45,205 bases of DNA from Bacillota bacterium. GTDB taxonomy: Bacteria > Bacillota > Dethiobacteria > DTU022. Positions 32,397 to 40,825 of this stretch are shown one piece after another. The notes below the pieces were generated by a model. The model had not been told where the DNA came from. It worked only from the letters and a program-made list of their open reading frames with translations, and did no database searches. How positions within the stretch are numbered: position 1 is the first letter of the stretch; each line of letters starts with the position of its first letter. The stretch covers positions 1-45,205 of the forward strand of contig JAGYMW010000005.1 of assembly GCA_018400435.1 (NCBI GenBank), read 5' to 3'. The translations under genes and the position numbers were made by a program.

Positions 32397-33874
32397 TGGG
32401 GCCTCTCGAACATTTGCCTGTTTTAATGGTGGTAATATTTTTCTGCGGTGCCTTTCTGATGCCGCTGCTGTTTCGCTGGGCCAGGCCGATCTGTGCCCCG
32501 TTGATGGTGGCAATCCTGGCGGCAGCTTTGGTTATGGCCATCATCATACTGCAAAGTGTCTATCAGCTGGGACCGCAGCTCTACCACCTGGGAGGCTGGC
32601 CTCCGCCGTGGGGCATTGAACTGAAGGTAGATCTCCTGCGGGTTTATATGCTCCTTGTTCTTTTTGTGATCAGCCTCTGGATTTTTATCTATGCTCTACG
32701 GGATCTGGGAAATGAGCTGAAGGAGGAACTCATCGGCTGGTATTATACACTCTATGCCCTGCTGGTGGGTTCAATGGCCGGGATCGCCCTGACCAACGAT
32801 CTTTTCAACCTCTTTGTGATGATGGAAATCTGTGCTATAACAGCATGCGCGATCATATCCATCAAGGAAGATCGTGAATGCCTGGAAGCCAGTTTCAAAT
32901 ACCTGATTCTCAGTGCCATGGGCACTGGCTGTTTTTTGCTCGGTGTGGCCATGCTCTACATGGCTACGGGTTATCTTAATTACGATTATCTGCATGGATC
33001 CCTGGTTGAGGCGATTGCACTTTATCCGCGGAACTTATTGCTGGCGGCCGCTCTTTTTATCGTTGCCTTCGGTACTAAAGCAGCTCTCTTTCCGCTGCAT
33101 GTCTGGCTGCCGGATGCACATGCCTCGGCTCCTTCTCCTTCCAGTGCCATGCTCTCGGGACTGGTGATTAAAATTTATGCCTTTGCCCTGCTCATAGTTT
33201 TCTATGAAGTCTTTCCAGCTGAAATGCTTCAGGGTGTGCCTTTGAATGAAATTATCCTCTGGCTCGGTTCTCTCGGGGCTATGTTTGGGTCTATCTATGC
33301 CATGCTGCAGACGGATTTAAAAAAGATGCTGGCCTTTTCGAGCATTGGCCAGATCGGTTATATATTCATGGGTATCGGTTTTAATCATGAAATGGCTTTA
33401 ATTGGCGGTCTTTACCATGTGGGAGTACACGCTGTGACCAAGGCAATGCTTTTTATGGCTGCCGGAGTAATTATTTATGCAACGGGCGTGCGAAAAATCA
33501 GCGATATGGACGGGATTGGACGTAATTTGCCCCTGACTATGGCTGCTTTTGCCGTGGGCAGCGCCTCAATGATCGGTCTTCCGGGAACCGGAGGGTTGAT
33601 CAGCAAATGGTATCTTTCCCTCGGTGCGCTGGAGATGGGACGGCCTTTTTTTGTGATTATTATTTTGATCAGCAGTTTGCTGAACGCAGTCTACTATATG
33701 CCAATTGTGATCAACGCCTTTTTATACCATGGTGAATTTCAGTTCAGGGTTAAACCTGTCCCGCGGGTGATGCTCGCTACCCTGATTTTTGGAATGATAG
33801 TGATCATTATCTCCGGAGTTTTTTCCAGACCAGCCGTCGTCCTGCTCGAAGATGCTGTTAGCCGCTTTTTTTAA
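32396..33874 (+). CDS. mrpD: Mrp antiporter subunit D (NuoN/MbhH-like)
   Basis: This is a proton-pump-type antiporter subunit of 492 residues with about 14 membrane helices. It keeps the conserved glutamate helix LFVMMEICAITACA and the lysine/histidine helix FGTKAALFPLHVWLPDAHAS with SPSSAMLSG. KKMLAFSSIGQIGYIFMG is also typical. It overlaps mrpC by one base. It is the first of three related antiporter subunits in the block. The next gene follows after 88 bases, with an internal promoter candidate. Confidence 0.93.
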   Translation: MGPLEHLPVLMVVIFFCGAFLMPLLFRWARPICAPLMVAILAAALVMAIIILQSVYQLGPQLYHLGGWPPPWGIELKVDLLRVYMLLVLFVISLWIFIYALRDLGNELKEELIGWYYTLYALLVGSMAGIALTNDLFNLFVMMEICAITACAIISIKEDRECLEASFKYLILSAMGTGCFLLGVAMLYMATGYLNYDYLHGSLVEAIALYPRNLLLAAALFIVAFGTKAALFPLHVWLPDAHASAPSPSSAMLSGLVIKIYAFALLIVFYEVFPAEMLQGVPLNEIILWLGSLGAMFGSIYAMLQTDLKKMLAFSSIGQIGYIFMGIGFNHEMALIGGLYHVGVHAVTKAMLFMAAGVIIYATGVRKISDMDGIGRNLPLTMAAFAVGSASMIGLPGTGGLISKWYLSLGALEMGRPFFVIIILISSLLNAVYYMPIVINAFLYHGEFQFRVKPVPRVMLATLIFGMIVIIISGVFSRPAVVLLEDAVSRFF

Positions 33875-33901
33875 AAAAAGGGGGAAAATAAAACCGGTTT
33901 G

Positions 33902-33931
33902 TTGAAATATTCAGGTAATAACAGCTATAAT
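33902..33931 (+). promoter_or_regulatory. Internal promoter candidate before the second antiporter subunit
   Basis: TTGAAA (33902-33907), 18 bases, then TATAAT (33926-33931). The -10 lies in the loop of a small hairpin ACAGC/GCTGT. This would allow the last antiporter subunits, apbE and following genes to be made independently of rnf. Confidence 0.5.
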
Positions 33932-33962
33932 AGGCTGTAGTAATATCTGGAGGTGACTTTGT

Positions 33963-35474
33963 TTGACTGACTCAACGATCATTGTTCTCATTACTCTTAT
34001 AATAGTTTTGCCCATTATTATGACCCCGGTTATTTTCTTTGCTTCCCGGTATTCCGAAAGACTGCGCAATAGTTTGGCCGTGATCACCAGCGGCTTAACT
34101 TTTGCTTTGACCATTGCCCTCTACCCGGCAGCGGTGCAGGGAAATGTGGTGCAGCAGACCTTATTTGAGATCCTGCCCAGGCTTGAACTTTCCATTCGTT
34201 TTGATATTCTCAGCTTTTGCCTGGCGGCAATATCATCTTTTATCTGGTTTCTATGTACAATATATTCCCTTGATTATATGGCCAAAGAACATGCCTGCAG
34301 CCGTTACTACCCGGTCCTTATTCTCGCTCTCGGCAGCTGCCAGGGCATTTATTTTGCCGGTGATTTCTTTTCACTCTTCGTATTTTTTGAACTCATGTCC
34401 CTTATTGCCTATATCTTGGTAATCCACGAAGAAACCGAAGAAGCGATGCGTGCCGGTTACAAGTACCTGGTGATGACGATCATCGGTGGGCTGGCTCTGT
34501 TTTTTGGCATTATTATTGTTTTTGAGCTCGGGGGGACGGTTTCCCTCGGAGTGGGATCGATTATCCAGGAGACGTCGTTCCTTGCCCTGATTGCGTTTAT
34601 CTGTTTTTTAATTGGTTTTGGCATGAAAGCAGGCATGTTTCCCCTTCATGTCTGGCTTCCGGATGCCCACCCTGTTGCTCCCTCTCCGGCCAGTGCTCTT
34701 CTTTCAGGAGTGATGCTGAAAACGGGAGCATATGGTTTACTGAGGGTTATTTTCCATGTTTTTTCAGTTGATCTGATGCTCAGTGGAGGGTGGGACACCA
34801 TCCTCGGTGTTCTGGCTGTGATCACCATCCTGCTTGGATCTGCGGTTGCTTTGACCCAGACAGATATCAAGAGGCGCCTTGCTTACTCCAGCATCAGTCA
34901 GCTCGGTTACATCCTGCTGGGAATGAGTATCTTAAATGATAATGCTATTACCGGTGCCGTCTTCCACATTTTCAGCCATGCTTTTATGAAAAGCATTCTC
35001 TTCCTGGCGGCTGGAGCGATAATCTGGAAAACGGGTATTCGCAAAATCGCTGATATGCGCGGGATTGGCCGGCAGATGCCCGTAACAATGGGCTGTTTTT
35101 CCGTTGCCGCCCTGGCCATGATCGGTATTCCGCCCCTGAACGGGTTCTTGAGCAAATGGACCCTTTCACTGGGTGCTCTGGATGCGGGAATGCCCTTCTA
35201 TGTTCTGGTCCTTTTGATCAGCAGTCTGCTAAACGCGCTTTATTATCTACCCATTATCATCCCGGCTTTTTTTGATGTTCCGGGAGGGGAGGATCACGGG
35301 ACCGGTGATCAGCACGAGATTAAATTTAATATCAAGGAAGCGACACCCGGTATGCTTTCCCCCCTGGTTATTCTTGCTATCTGTACTCTTGTATTTGGTC
35401 TGACGCCTAACAACATTGTCTTCATTCTCTCCCGCCTTACCTCTGCTTTCTTGCTGTTGGGAGGGGCGTTATAG
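33963..35474 (+). CDS. Second MrpD/NuoN-like antiporter subunit
   Basis: This is an antiporter-like membrane protein of 503 residues, about 14 helices. LFVFFELMSLIAYILV has the conserved glutamate, and GFGMKAGMFPLHVWLPDAHP has the lysine and histidine, followed by APSPASALLSG. A short soluble loop near residue 440 (GGEDHGTGDQHE) is unusual. The start is TTG 33963, 6 bases after GGAGGTGA. It is clearly a paralogue of mrpD and of the next gene. Fused MrpA, which has a third domain of this type plus C-terminal extras, is absent. Confidence 0.9.
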   Translation: MTDSTIIVLITLIIVLPIIMTPVIFFASRYSERLRNSLAVITSGLTFALTIALYPAAVQGNVVQQTLFEILPRLELSIRFDILSFCLAAISSFIWFLCTIYSLDYMAKEHACSRYYPVLILALGSCQGIYFAGDFFSLFVFFELMSLIAYILVIHEETEEAMRAGYKYLVMTIIGGLALFFGIIIVFELGGTVSLGVGSIIQETSFLALIAFICFLIGFGMKAGMFPLHVWLPDAHPVAPSPASALLSGVMLKTGAYGLLRVIFHVFSVDLMLSGGWDTILGVLAVITILLGSAVALTQTDIKRRLAYSSISQLGYILLGMSILNDNAITGAVFHIFSHAFMKSILFLAAGAIIWKTGIRKIADMRGIGRQMPVTMGCFSVAALAMIGIPPLNGFLSKWTLSLGALDAGMPFYVLVLLISSLLNALYYLPIIIPAFFDVPGGEDHGTGDQHEIKFNIKEATPGMLSPLVILAICTLVFGLTPNNIVFILSRLTSAFLLLGGAL

Positions 35475-37751
35475 TTGTTTGCCGCTGCTTCCGGACATTC
35501 CTTTGCCTCTCCCGAGGTCTACCAGTCAGCCCTGCCGCTGTGGGTTATCCTGGTGCCCATTCTTTTGGGAACGGGCCTCTATTTTTTAAAAGAGGAGTGG
35601 ACAAAAGTTCTCAAAGCCATTTCCCTGGCGGCCTCTTTTTTTGCCCTGGCGGGAGTCATGTTGCTCTTCCCCATGGTTATATCCGGCCAGGTTTGTTTTG
35701 ATTTGATCGATTTTATGCAGATGGGCCTTTTTTTCAGAATTGATTTGATTGGCTGGATCTTTGCCCTGATTATTGCCCTGGTCTGGACTCTGGCCACTGT
35801 TTTTTCCTTTGCCTACATGGACTATGAACACAACCTCCGTCGTTATTACAGTCTTTTAACTATCACCCTCGGTGCAACTCTCGGGGTGGTTCTGGCCGGC
35901 GATTTTTTTACTCTATTTCTCTTTTTTGAAATGATGACTCTCAGTTCTTTTATCCTGGTCATCCATGAACAGGATAGCGAAGCGATGAAAGCAGGTATGC
36001 TTTATCTTTATCTTGGCATAGGCGGCGGGTTGTGCCTGCTTTTTGCGGTGATGATGTTATTTTCGATTACCGGATCAGTGGATATTGCTCCAGCCTTCAA
36101 TCTGCTGGGTGGGCAAAGGACGATCATTTTCATCTGTTTCCTAATAGGCTTTGGGGTAAAAGCCGGGTTGGTACCGCTCCACATCTGGCTGCCACAGGCT
36201 CACCCGGTTGCCCCTTCCCCGGCCAGCGCCCTTCTTTCCGGTATTTTAATTAAAAGTGGGGCCTACGGAATCTTAAGGGTATCGCTGGTTCTTTTTTCAT
36301 CTCCTGATGGCCTGAGCGATGCCGAAGCCTCTTACATTTTCAATCTTGGTAATTCATTGATGTGGATTGGGATCATCACCATGTTTTTGGGAGCGGTAAT
36401 GGCCATTCTGCAGAGCAATATGAAGAGGATCCTGGCTTACAGCAGTGTCAGCCAGATTGGCTATATAGCTGCCGCTATAGGGGCGGCCACCTTGATGAAC
36501 AGAGAGGGGGGAATGGGTTTTGCCGGGGCTGTTTACCATGTTATCAACCATGCATTTTTTAAAGCCGGACTTTTCATGATGGTGGGGACTGTATTTATGT
36601 TTACCAGGGAGCTGGAGTTGCCCAGGCTGGGGGGTATGTTTAAGAAGATGCCCCTGGTGGGAATAACATTTCTCATCGCTGCCTTCGGTATTACCGGAAT
36701 TCCAGGTTTCAACGGTTATGCCAGCAAAACCCTGATTCATGATGCCCTGCTGGTAGCAATGGAACATTACGAGCTTTTCAGCATTGAACTGGCGGAAAAG
36801 ATTTTTGTCTTGACCAGCGCCCTGACAATCTGTTATTTTATTAAAATTTTTCGGGGTGTCTTTCTGGGGCCTGTTCCCGAAAAATTGGATCTTGAATACA
36901 GGCTGCCCGTTTCCGTTCAGGCAGTCCTGGTCAGTTTTGCCCTGGTGATAACAGGTATTGGCCTGTTCCCCAATTTTGTGCTGGAAAAGATTATTATCCC
37001 CGCCGCTTCTATTTTGCATTATGAAGGGCCTGCCATGGAGCACCTCCATCATTTTCATTTTTTCGAGTGGCATCCCCTGGAAGCAATGTTCATAGTTATT
37101 GCCCTGGCCCTGATAATTTATATTCCCGGCGCCTGGCGCGGCTGGTTTGAATGGAAACCGCCCTGGTGGCTGAGTATTTATGCTATCATCTATAAGCCGG
37201 TTACTGAAAAGCTGGTTGCCGCTGCCTGCCGGATGGGTGTCCTGGTTGACTCCTCGGTTGATAATGCTTACAATCGATCAGGTAGCTATGCCAGGGAACT
37301 CTGCAGTTATGTAGTTGACATAGACAGGGGAATTGATAAATTTTATGCCAGCAGCGGCAAGGCGGCCCGAAAACTGGCTGACCGTTCGGCGGAGATGGAT
37401 TCCGGCCTGGATCACCTCTATGAAAAATCTGGTGAGGCGGCCCGAAAACTGGCTGACCGTTCAGCGGAGATGGATTCTGCTCTTGATGAAACGTATCGCA
37501 AGACCGGTCGGGCGGCTCAGAAACTAGCCCGCCAGACTACAGATCTGGATAAAGTGCTCAACAAAGTCTATGATCAGGCCGGCCAGAAGACCCGGGAAGA
37601 AATGGAAAAAATGCTTGCTGAAAAGAAAAATAAAGAAGACCGGCGGGAGCGGCGTAAATGGAATATTAAAAATCTCAGTTTTGATAACCTGCTGCTGGTT
37701 TTGGTCCTGGCTGTCGTGTTATTCATCATCTTTTACTTCAGCCGTTTTTAG
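35475..37751 (+). CDS. Third antiporter subunit (NuoL/MrpA-like) with repeat-bearing C-terminal arm
   Basis: The 758-residue protein has an N-terminal antiporter domain of about 500 residues: glutamate in LFLFFEMMTLSSFILV, and GFGVKAGLVPLHIWLPQAHP with APSPASALLSG. After the last helices near residue 555 comes a soluble helical arm. It holds four copies of a 25-residue unit (residues 593-692) such as GEAARKLADRSAEMDSALD, then a Lys/Glu-rich stretch (EEMEKMLAEKKNKEDRRERR), and finally one membrane helix at about 736-756. An amphipathic arm followed by a terminal membrane helix recalls the lateral helix of NuoL, which ties the antiporter subunits together. The start is TTG 35475, right after the previous stop. 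Confidence 0.88.
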   Translation: MFAAASGHSFASPEVYQSALPLWVILVPILLGTGLYFLKEEWTKVLKAISLAASFFALAGVMLLFPMVISGQVCFDLIDFMQMGLFFRIDLIGWIFALIIALVWTLATVFSFAYMDYEHNLRRYYSLLTITLGATLGVVLAGDFFTLFLFFEMMTLSSFILVIHEQDSEAMKAGMLYLYLGIGGGLCLLFAVMMLFSITGSVDIAPAFNLLGGQRTIIFICFLIGFGVKAGLVPLHIWLPQAHPVAPSPASALLSGILIKSGAYGILRVSLVLFSSPDGLSDAEASYIFNLGNSLMWIGIITMFLGAVMAILQSNMKRILAYSSVSQIGYIAAAIGAATLMNREGGMGFAGAVYHVINHAFFKAGLFMMVGTVFMFTRELELPRLGGMFKKMPLVGITFLIAAFGITGIPGFNGYASKTLIHDALLVAMEHYELFSIELAEKIFVLTSALTICYFIKIFRGVFLGPVPEKLDLEYRLPVSVQAVLVSFALVITGIGLFPNFVLEKIIIPAASILHYEGPAMEHLHHFHFFEWHPLEAMFIVIALALIIYIPGAWRGWFEWKPPWWLSIYAIIYKPVTEKLVAAACRMGVLVDSSVDNAYNRSGSYARELCSYVVDIDRGIDKFYASSGKAARKLADRSAEMDSGLDHLYEKSGEAARKLADRSAEMDSALDETYRKTGRAAQKLARQTTDLDKVLNKVYDQAGQKTREEMEKMLAEKKNKEDRRERRKWNIKNLSFDNLLLVLVLAVVLFIIFYFSRF
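37251..37550 (+). repeat. 75-base in-frame tandem repeats inside the third antiporter subunit
   Basis: Four units of 75 bases encode the 25-residue repeats; a partial fifth follows. The two central units are nearly identical in DNA: 37361-37402 and 37436-37477 differ at one of 42 bases. Outer units have diverged. The pattern points to recent duplication within a coding arm. Confidence 0.85.
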
Positions 37752-37760
37752 GAGGATGTT

Positions 37761-38834
37761 TTGTCTGTTAATCTAAATAACAGGAATACCGGGCAAGGAA
37801 AAGAACAGAACGGGAAATCGAGAAAATACGGTTTCGCAGCTGCGCTGATTATCTTCGTTTTGCTGGTCATGCTTATCGTTTACCGGGGATATGCGGCGGA
37901 TGAGCCGTCCTCTTACTTTCGCACGACCATGGATACTTCGGTAGAGCTTCGTTTCACTGCTCCCCCGGCTGCCGATCCGGATTTGATTGCAGAGAGAGCT
38001 TTTGCCAGAATGGAAGACCTGGAAGCCTTGCTCAGCCGCAGCCTTTACTGCAGTGAAGTGAGGGCGATAAACCGGGAAGCGGGTGAAGCACCGGTCCCAG
38101 TTGAGCCTGAAACATATCAACTTGTTTTACAGGCCCTGGAGTATGCCGGGTTAAGCGGCGGGGCATTTGATCCAACCATCGGGCCGCTTATTGACCTGTG
38201 GGGTTTTCTCGGCCAGGAATACCGTCTTCCCGGTGGCGCCGAAATAGAGGAGGCTCTCCCCCTGGTTGATTACCGGCTGCTGGAGGTAAAGCCGGGCTTG
38301 AAAACCGTTTTCCTGCCCCGGGAAGGAATGGCTCTTGACCTGGGGGGCATTGCCAAGGGATATATTGTCGATCAGGTTGTTGAACTGCTGGTCAGTATGG
38401 AGGTAAAAAGTGCCTTTGTCAATGCTGGTGGGGATATAAGGCTTCTTGGGCCAGGGCCTGAGGATAGGCCATGGCGGTTAGGGATACGTCATCCCCGCAA
38501 AGAAAACCGGGTTATTGCTATTTTAAACCTGGAAAGTGGAGCGGTCGTTACATCAGGTGATTATGAACGGGCGTTTACAATAAACGATATGAATTACCAC
38601 CATTTGCTTGACCCGGATACCGGTTATCCCGCCCGCAGGTTGGCCAGTGTAACAGTAGTGGCAGAAACAGCCACCGCGGCCGATGCACTTTCTACCGCCC
38701 TTTTTGTCCTCGGTGTGGAAGAGGGGCTTAAGCTTATCGAGAAGGTGCCGGGAGCAGAAGTAGTTTTTATTACAACTGATCTGGAAATTATTGTCACTGA
38801 AGGTTTGTCGGATAAAATAGAACTTGAGCCGTAA
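37761..38834 (+). CDS. apbE: FAD:protein FMN transferase ApbE
   Basis: ApbE attaches FMN from FAD to threonine in S/T-G-A-T motifs of exported or membrane proteins. The 357-residue protein has an N-terminal membrane anchor (about residues 23-43) without a lipoprotein cysteine. The ApbE domain follows: GGAFDPTIGPLIDLWGF, DLGGIAKGYIVDQVVE, VNAGGDIRLLG, HHLLDPDTGYP and ATAADALSTALF. These hold the FAD- and Mg-binding residues. The start is TTG 37761 after TAGGAGGATG, just behind the previous stop. Its likely substrates, RnfD and RnfG, are encoded upstream in the same direction. Confidence 0.94.
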   Translation: MSVNLNNRNTGQGKEQNGKSRKYGFAAALIIFVLLVMLIVYRGYAADEPSSYFRTTMDTSVELRFTAPPAADPDLIAERAFARMEDLEALLSRSLYCSEVRAINREAGEAPVPVEPETYQLVLQALEYAGLSGGAFDPTIGPLIDLWGFLGQEYRLPGGAEIEEALPLVDYRLLEVKPGLKTVFLPREGMALDLGGIAKGYIVDQVVELLVSMEVKSAFVNAGGDIRLLGPGPEDRPWRLGIRHPRKENRVIAILNLESGAVVTSGDYERAFTINDMNYHHLLDPDTGYPARRLASVTVVAETATAADALSTALFVLGVEEGLKLIEKVPGAEVVFITTDLEIIVTEGLSDKIELEP

Positions 38835-38863
38835 GTATCGTTGGTTTGGAAAGGATTGACCCG

Positions 38864-39427
38864 ATGGCTGAACCAGTCATGCAGTTAAGAAATCGCCTCA
38901 GTTACCTGACCTATCTGGCCCTGCTGGTTACTTTTGCCGTGGTCATTCATACTGTAGAAGCGGCACTGCCCCTGCCAATGCCGGTGCCTGGAGTGAGACT
39001 GGGGTTGGCCAATATTATTACTCTGTTAACCCTGGTTATATTTGGCCTGCGCAGTGGATTGTTTGTTGTAATCCTGAGGACTGTCCTCGGCAGCCTTTTT
39101 GTCGGTGGTCTTTTCGGTTTTGGCTTTTGGCTCAGCATGACGGCGGGAGTGACTAGCTGCCTGGTAATGGCCCTGGTCCTGATCCTGAAGCGCAAAGAAA
39201 TAGTTAGCATGATCTCGGTGAGTGTGACCGGGGCGGCTGTCCATAACATGACTCAGCTGACGATAGCCAGCCTCATTATCGGTAACATGGATTTGCTCAG
39301 GGGTTATATGCCGCTTTTATTGCTGTTTTCTGTTCCCACAGGAATATTTACCGGCATGGCTGCCCACTATCTGGAAGGGATAACCGGGAAGATCCTCACC
39401 CAGGCCGGAGGGAGGAAGGAGGGATGA
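38864..39427 (+). CDS. Gx transporter / heptaprenyl diphosphate synthase component I family membrane protein
   Basis: This is a 187-residue hydrophobic protein with about five to six membrane helices. The family pattern is VRLGLANIITLLTLVIFGLR read across a helix pair, followed by SLFVGGLFGFGFWLSMTAG and GAAVHNMTQL. These proteins were named after a subunit of heptaprenyl diphosphate synthase, but they look like small transporters of the ECF S-component type and commonly sit next to apbE. The substrate is unknown. The start ATG 38864 follows GGAAAGGA; an in-frame TTG at 38846 is less likely. It overlaps maf by 4 bases. Confidence 0.8.
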   Translation: MAEPVMQLRNRLSYLTYLALLVTFAVVIHTVEAALPLPMPVPGVRLGLANIITLLTLVIFGLRSGLFVVILRTVLGSLFVGGLFGFGFWLSMTAGVTSCLVMALVLILKRKEIVSMISVSVTGAAVHNMTQLTIASLIIGNMDLLRGYMPLLLLFSVPTGIFTGMAAHYLEGITGKILTQAGGRKEG

Positions 39428-40026
39428 AATTAATTCTGGCTTCAGCATCTCCACGCCGCGCCGACCTGTTGGCACAGGCGGGCATACCTTTTGAGGTCAT
39501 AGTGCCGCTTGTTTCAGAGAAGGTGGAGGGGTATGCCTCACCGGAAGAAAGGGTCCACCTGGTGGCAGAAAAAAAGGTGATTGACGTAGCCGGGAACCTG
39601 AGGAACGGCTTTGTCGTGGCCGCCGATACGGTTGTTTATGTGGGTGGCCGGATGCTGGGTAAACCGGTTGACCGCAGAGAAGCTTTTGAAATGCTGCGTT
39701 TTCTGGCCGGGAGGCAGCATGAAGTATTAACCGGCCTCGTAATTTGCGATGCTGCGACCCAGCGCCGGGAAAACGGTGTGGAGAAAACCTTTGTGTGGAT
39801 GAAGAATCTTACCGATCGACAGATCAGCGCGTATGTGGCTACCGGTGAGCCTCTTGATAAGGCAGGAGCTTATGGCATACAGGGCAAAGCGGCTCTCTTT
39901 ATCGAAAAAATTTACGGTTGTTATTCCAATGTTGTCGGACTACCTTTAGGACTTTTATTTGACCTGATGACCCACCTAAATGTACCACTGTGGTTTAATA
40001 GAAAGGATAGTGAACATGCAGAATAG
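39424..40026 (+). CDS. maf: Maf-family nucleoside triphosphate pyrophosphatase
   Basis: Maf proteins hydrolyse non-canonical nucleotides, or dTTP/UTP in the YhdE type, to the monophosphate. The 200-residue protein has the opening LILASASPRRADLL and the catalytic VVAADTVVYVGGRMLGKP, with GAYGIQGKAALFIEKIYG near the end, all family motifs. The start overlaps the previous gene as ATGA, and its end overlaps radC by 11 bases. The pair maf-radC is conserved in Firmicutes. The residue pattern fits the dTTP/UTP-type, which is an inference. Confidence 0.93.
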   Translation: MKLILASASPRRADLLAQAGIPFEVIVPLVSEKVEGYASPEERVHLVAEKKVIDVAGNLRNGFVVAADTVVYVGGRMLGKPVDRREAFEMLRFLAGRQHEVLTGLVICDAATQRRENGVEKTFVWMKNLTDRQISAYVATGEPLDKAGAYGIQGKAALFIEKIYGCYSNVVGLPLGLLFDLMTHLNVPLWFNRKDSEHAE

Positions 40027-40705
40027 TCCAATAATGATTAAGGATTTGCCATATGAAGAGCGGCCGCGTGAAAAATTGAAAGCTCTGGGCCCTGAAGCTC
40101 TCTCCAATGCCGAATTGCTGGCTATCCTGCTGCGAACTGGCCATAAAAACGAATCTGCCGTTCAACTGGCTACCAGGATACTGGCGGAAGGGGGAGGCCT
40201 GAGGAAGTTACCCGAACTGGCCCTGGAAGACCTGCAGGAATTCAAGGGTATCGGACCCGATAAAGCAGTTACGATCAAAGCGGCGCTTGAACTGGGTTGT
40301 CGCCTTGCTTCTGCTCCTCGCGAGGCAGACGGGGCTGTAAACAGCCCCCGCCAGGCAGCCCAGATTTTCATGGAAGAACTGCGCTATAAAAAGAAAGAAT
40401 ATTTCAAGATTCTACTTTTAAACACGAAAAATTTTATCATTGCCCGGGAGGAAGTTTCCGTTGGCAGTCTCAACGCTTCTATTGTTCACCCGCGAGAAGT
40501 ATTTACCGTCCCAATCAGGAAGAGTGCTTCTTCTGTTATTTTCTTCCACAATCATCCCAGTGGTGATCCGTCGCCCAGCGAAGAAGATATTGGTTTGACC
40601 CGGCGGTTGGTGGAAGCCGGCGAGATCCTGGGTATCAAAGTACGCGACCATATTATTATTGGCGATGGATGTTATTTTAGTTTTAAAGAAAAAGGTTTGC
40701 TTTAG
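40016..40705 (+). CDS. radC: RadC family JAB1/MPN-domain protein
   Basis: This 229-residue protein has an N-terminal helix-hairpin-helix part (EFKGIGPDKAVTIKAALELG) and a JAMM metalloprotease-like domain. The metal motif is HNHPSGDPSPSEED, with the HxH histidines at 178 and 180. Its cellular role is unsettled despite the old DNA-repair name. The start ATG 40016 follows GAAAGGATAG inside maf; the longer frame from 39980 adds maf-overlapping sequence. In Bacillus mreBCD follows; here it does not. The next 120 bases contain a GGAGATCTCC palindrome (40721-40734 region) and no clear promoter. Confidence 0.93.
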   Translation: MQNSPIMIKDLPYEERPREKLKALGPEALSNAELLAILLRTGHKNESAVQLATRILAEGGGLRKLPELALEDLQEFKGIGPDKAVTIKAALELGCRLASAPREADGAVNSPRQAAQIFMEELRYKKKEYFKILLLNTKNFIIAREEVSVGSLNASIVHPREVFTVPIRKSASSVIFFHNHPSGDPSPSEEDIGLTRRLVEAGEILGIKVRDHIIIGDGCYFSFKEKGLL

Positions 40706-40825
40706 CAGCAGATTTGGATTGGAGCGGAGATCTCCTTCACCGGTTTTGTTTTTTGCTGCCAGTATAAATATCGAAAGATTAACCTGATAGCGACAAATTC
40801 TCTTTCAGGGGTTACGGAGAACTTG

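Noticed and set aside
36354-37073. A 239-codon minus-strand open frame, and similar ones at 8103-8768 and 16659-17309
   Set aside because: They lie entirely opposite genes with clear families (antiporter subunit, lon, korB), have no ribosome binding site and show biased, low-complexity composition. They are shadows of the real coding strand.
29871-37751. Membrane-bound NiFe hydrogenase
   Set aside because: The membrane subunits are Mbh-like in order, but no large or small hydrogenase subunit or cysteine-bearing ferredoxin subunit is present after mrpD.
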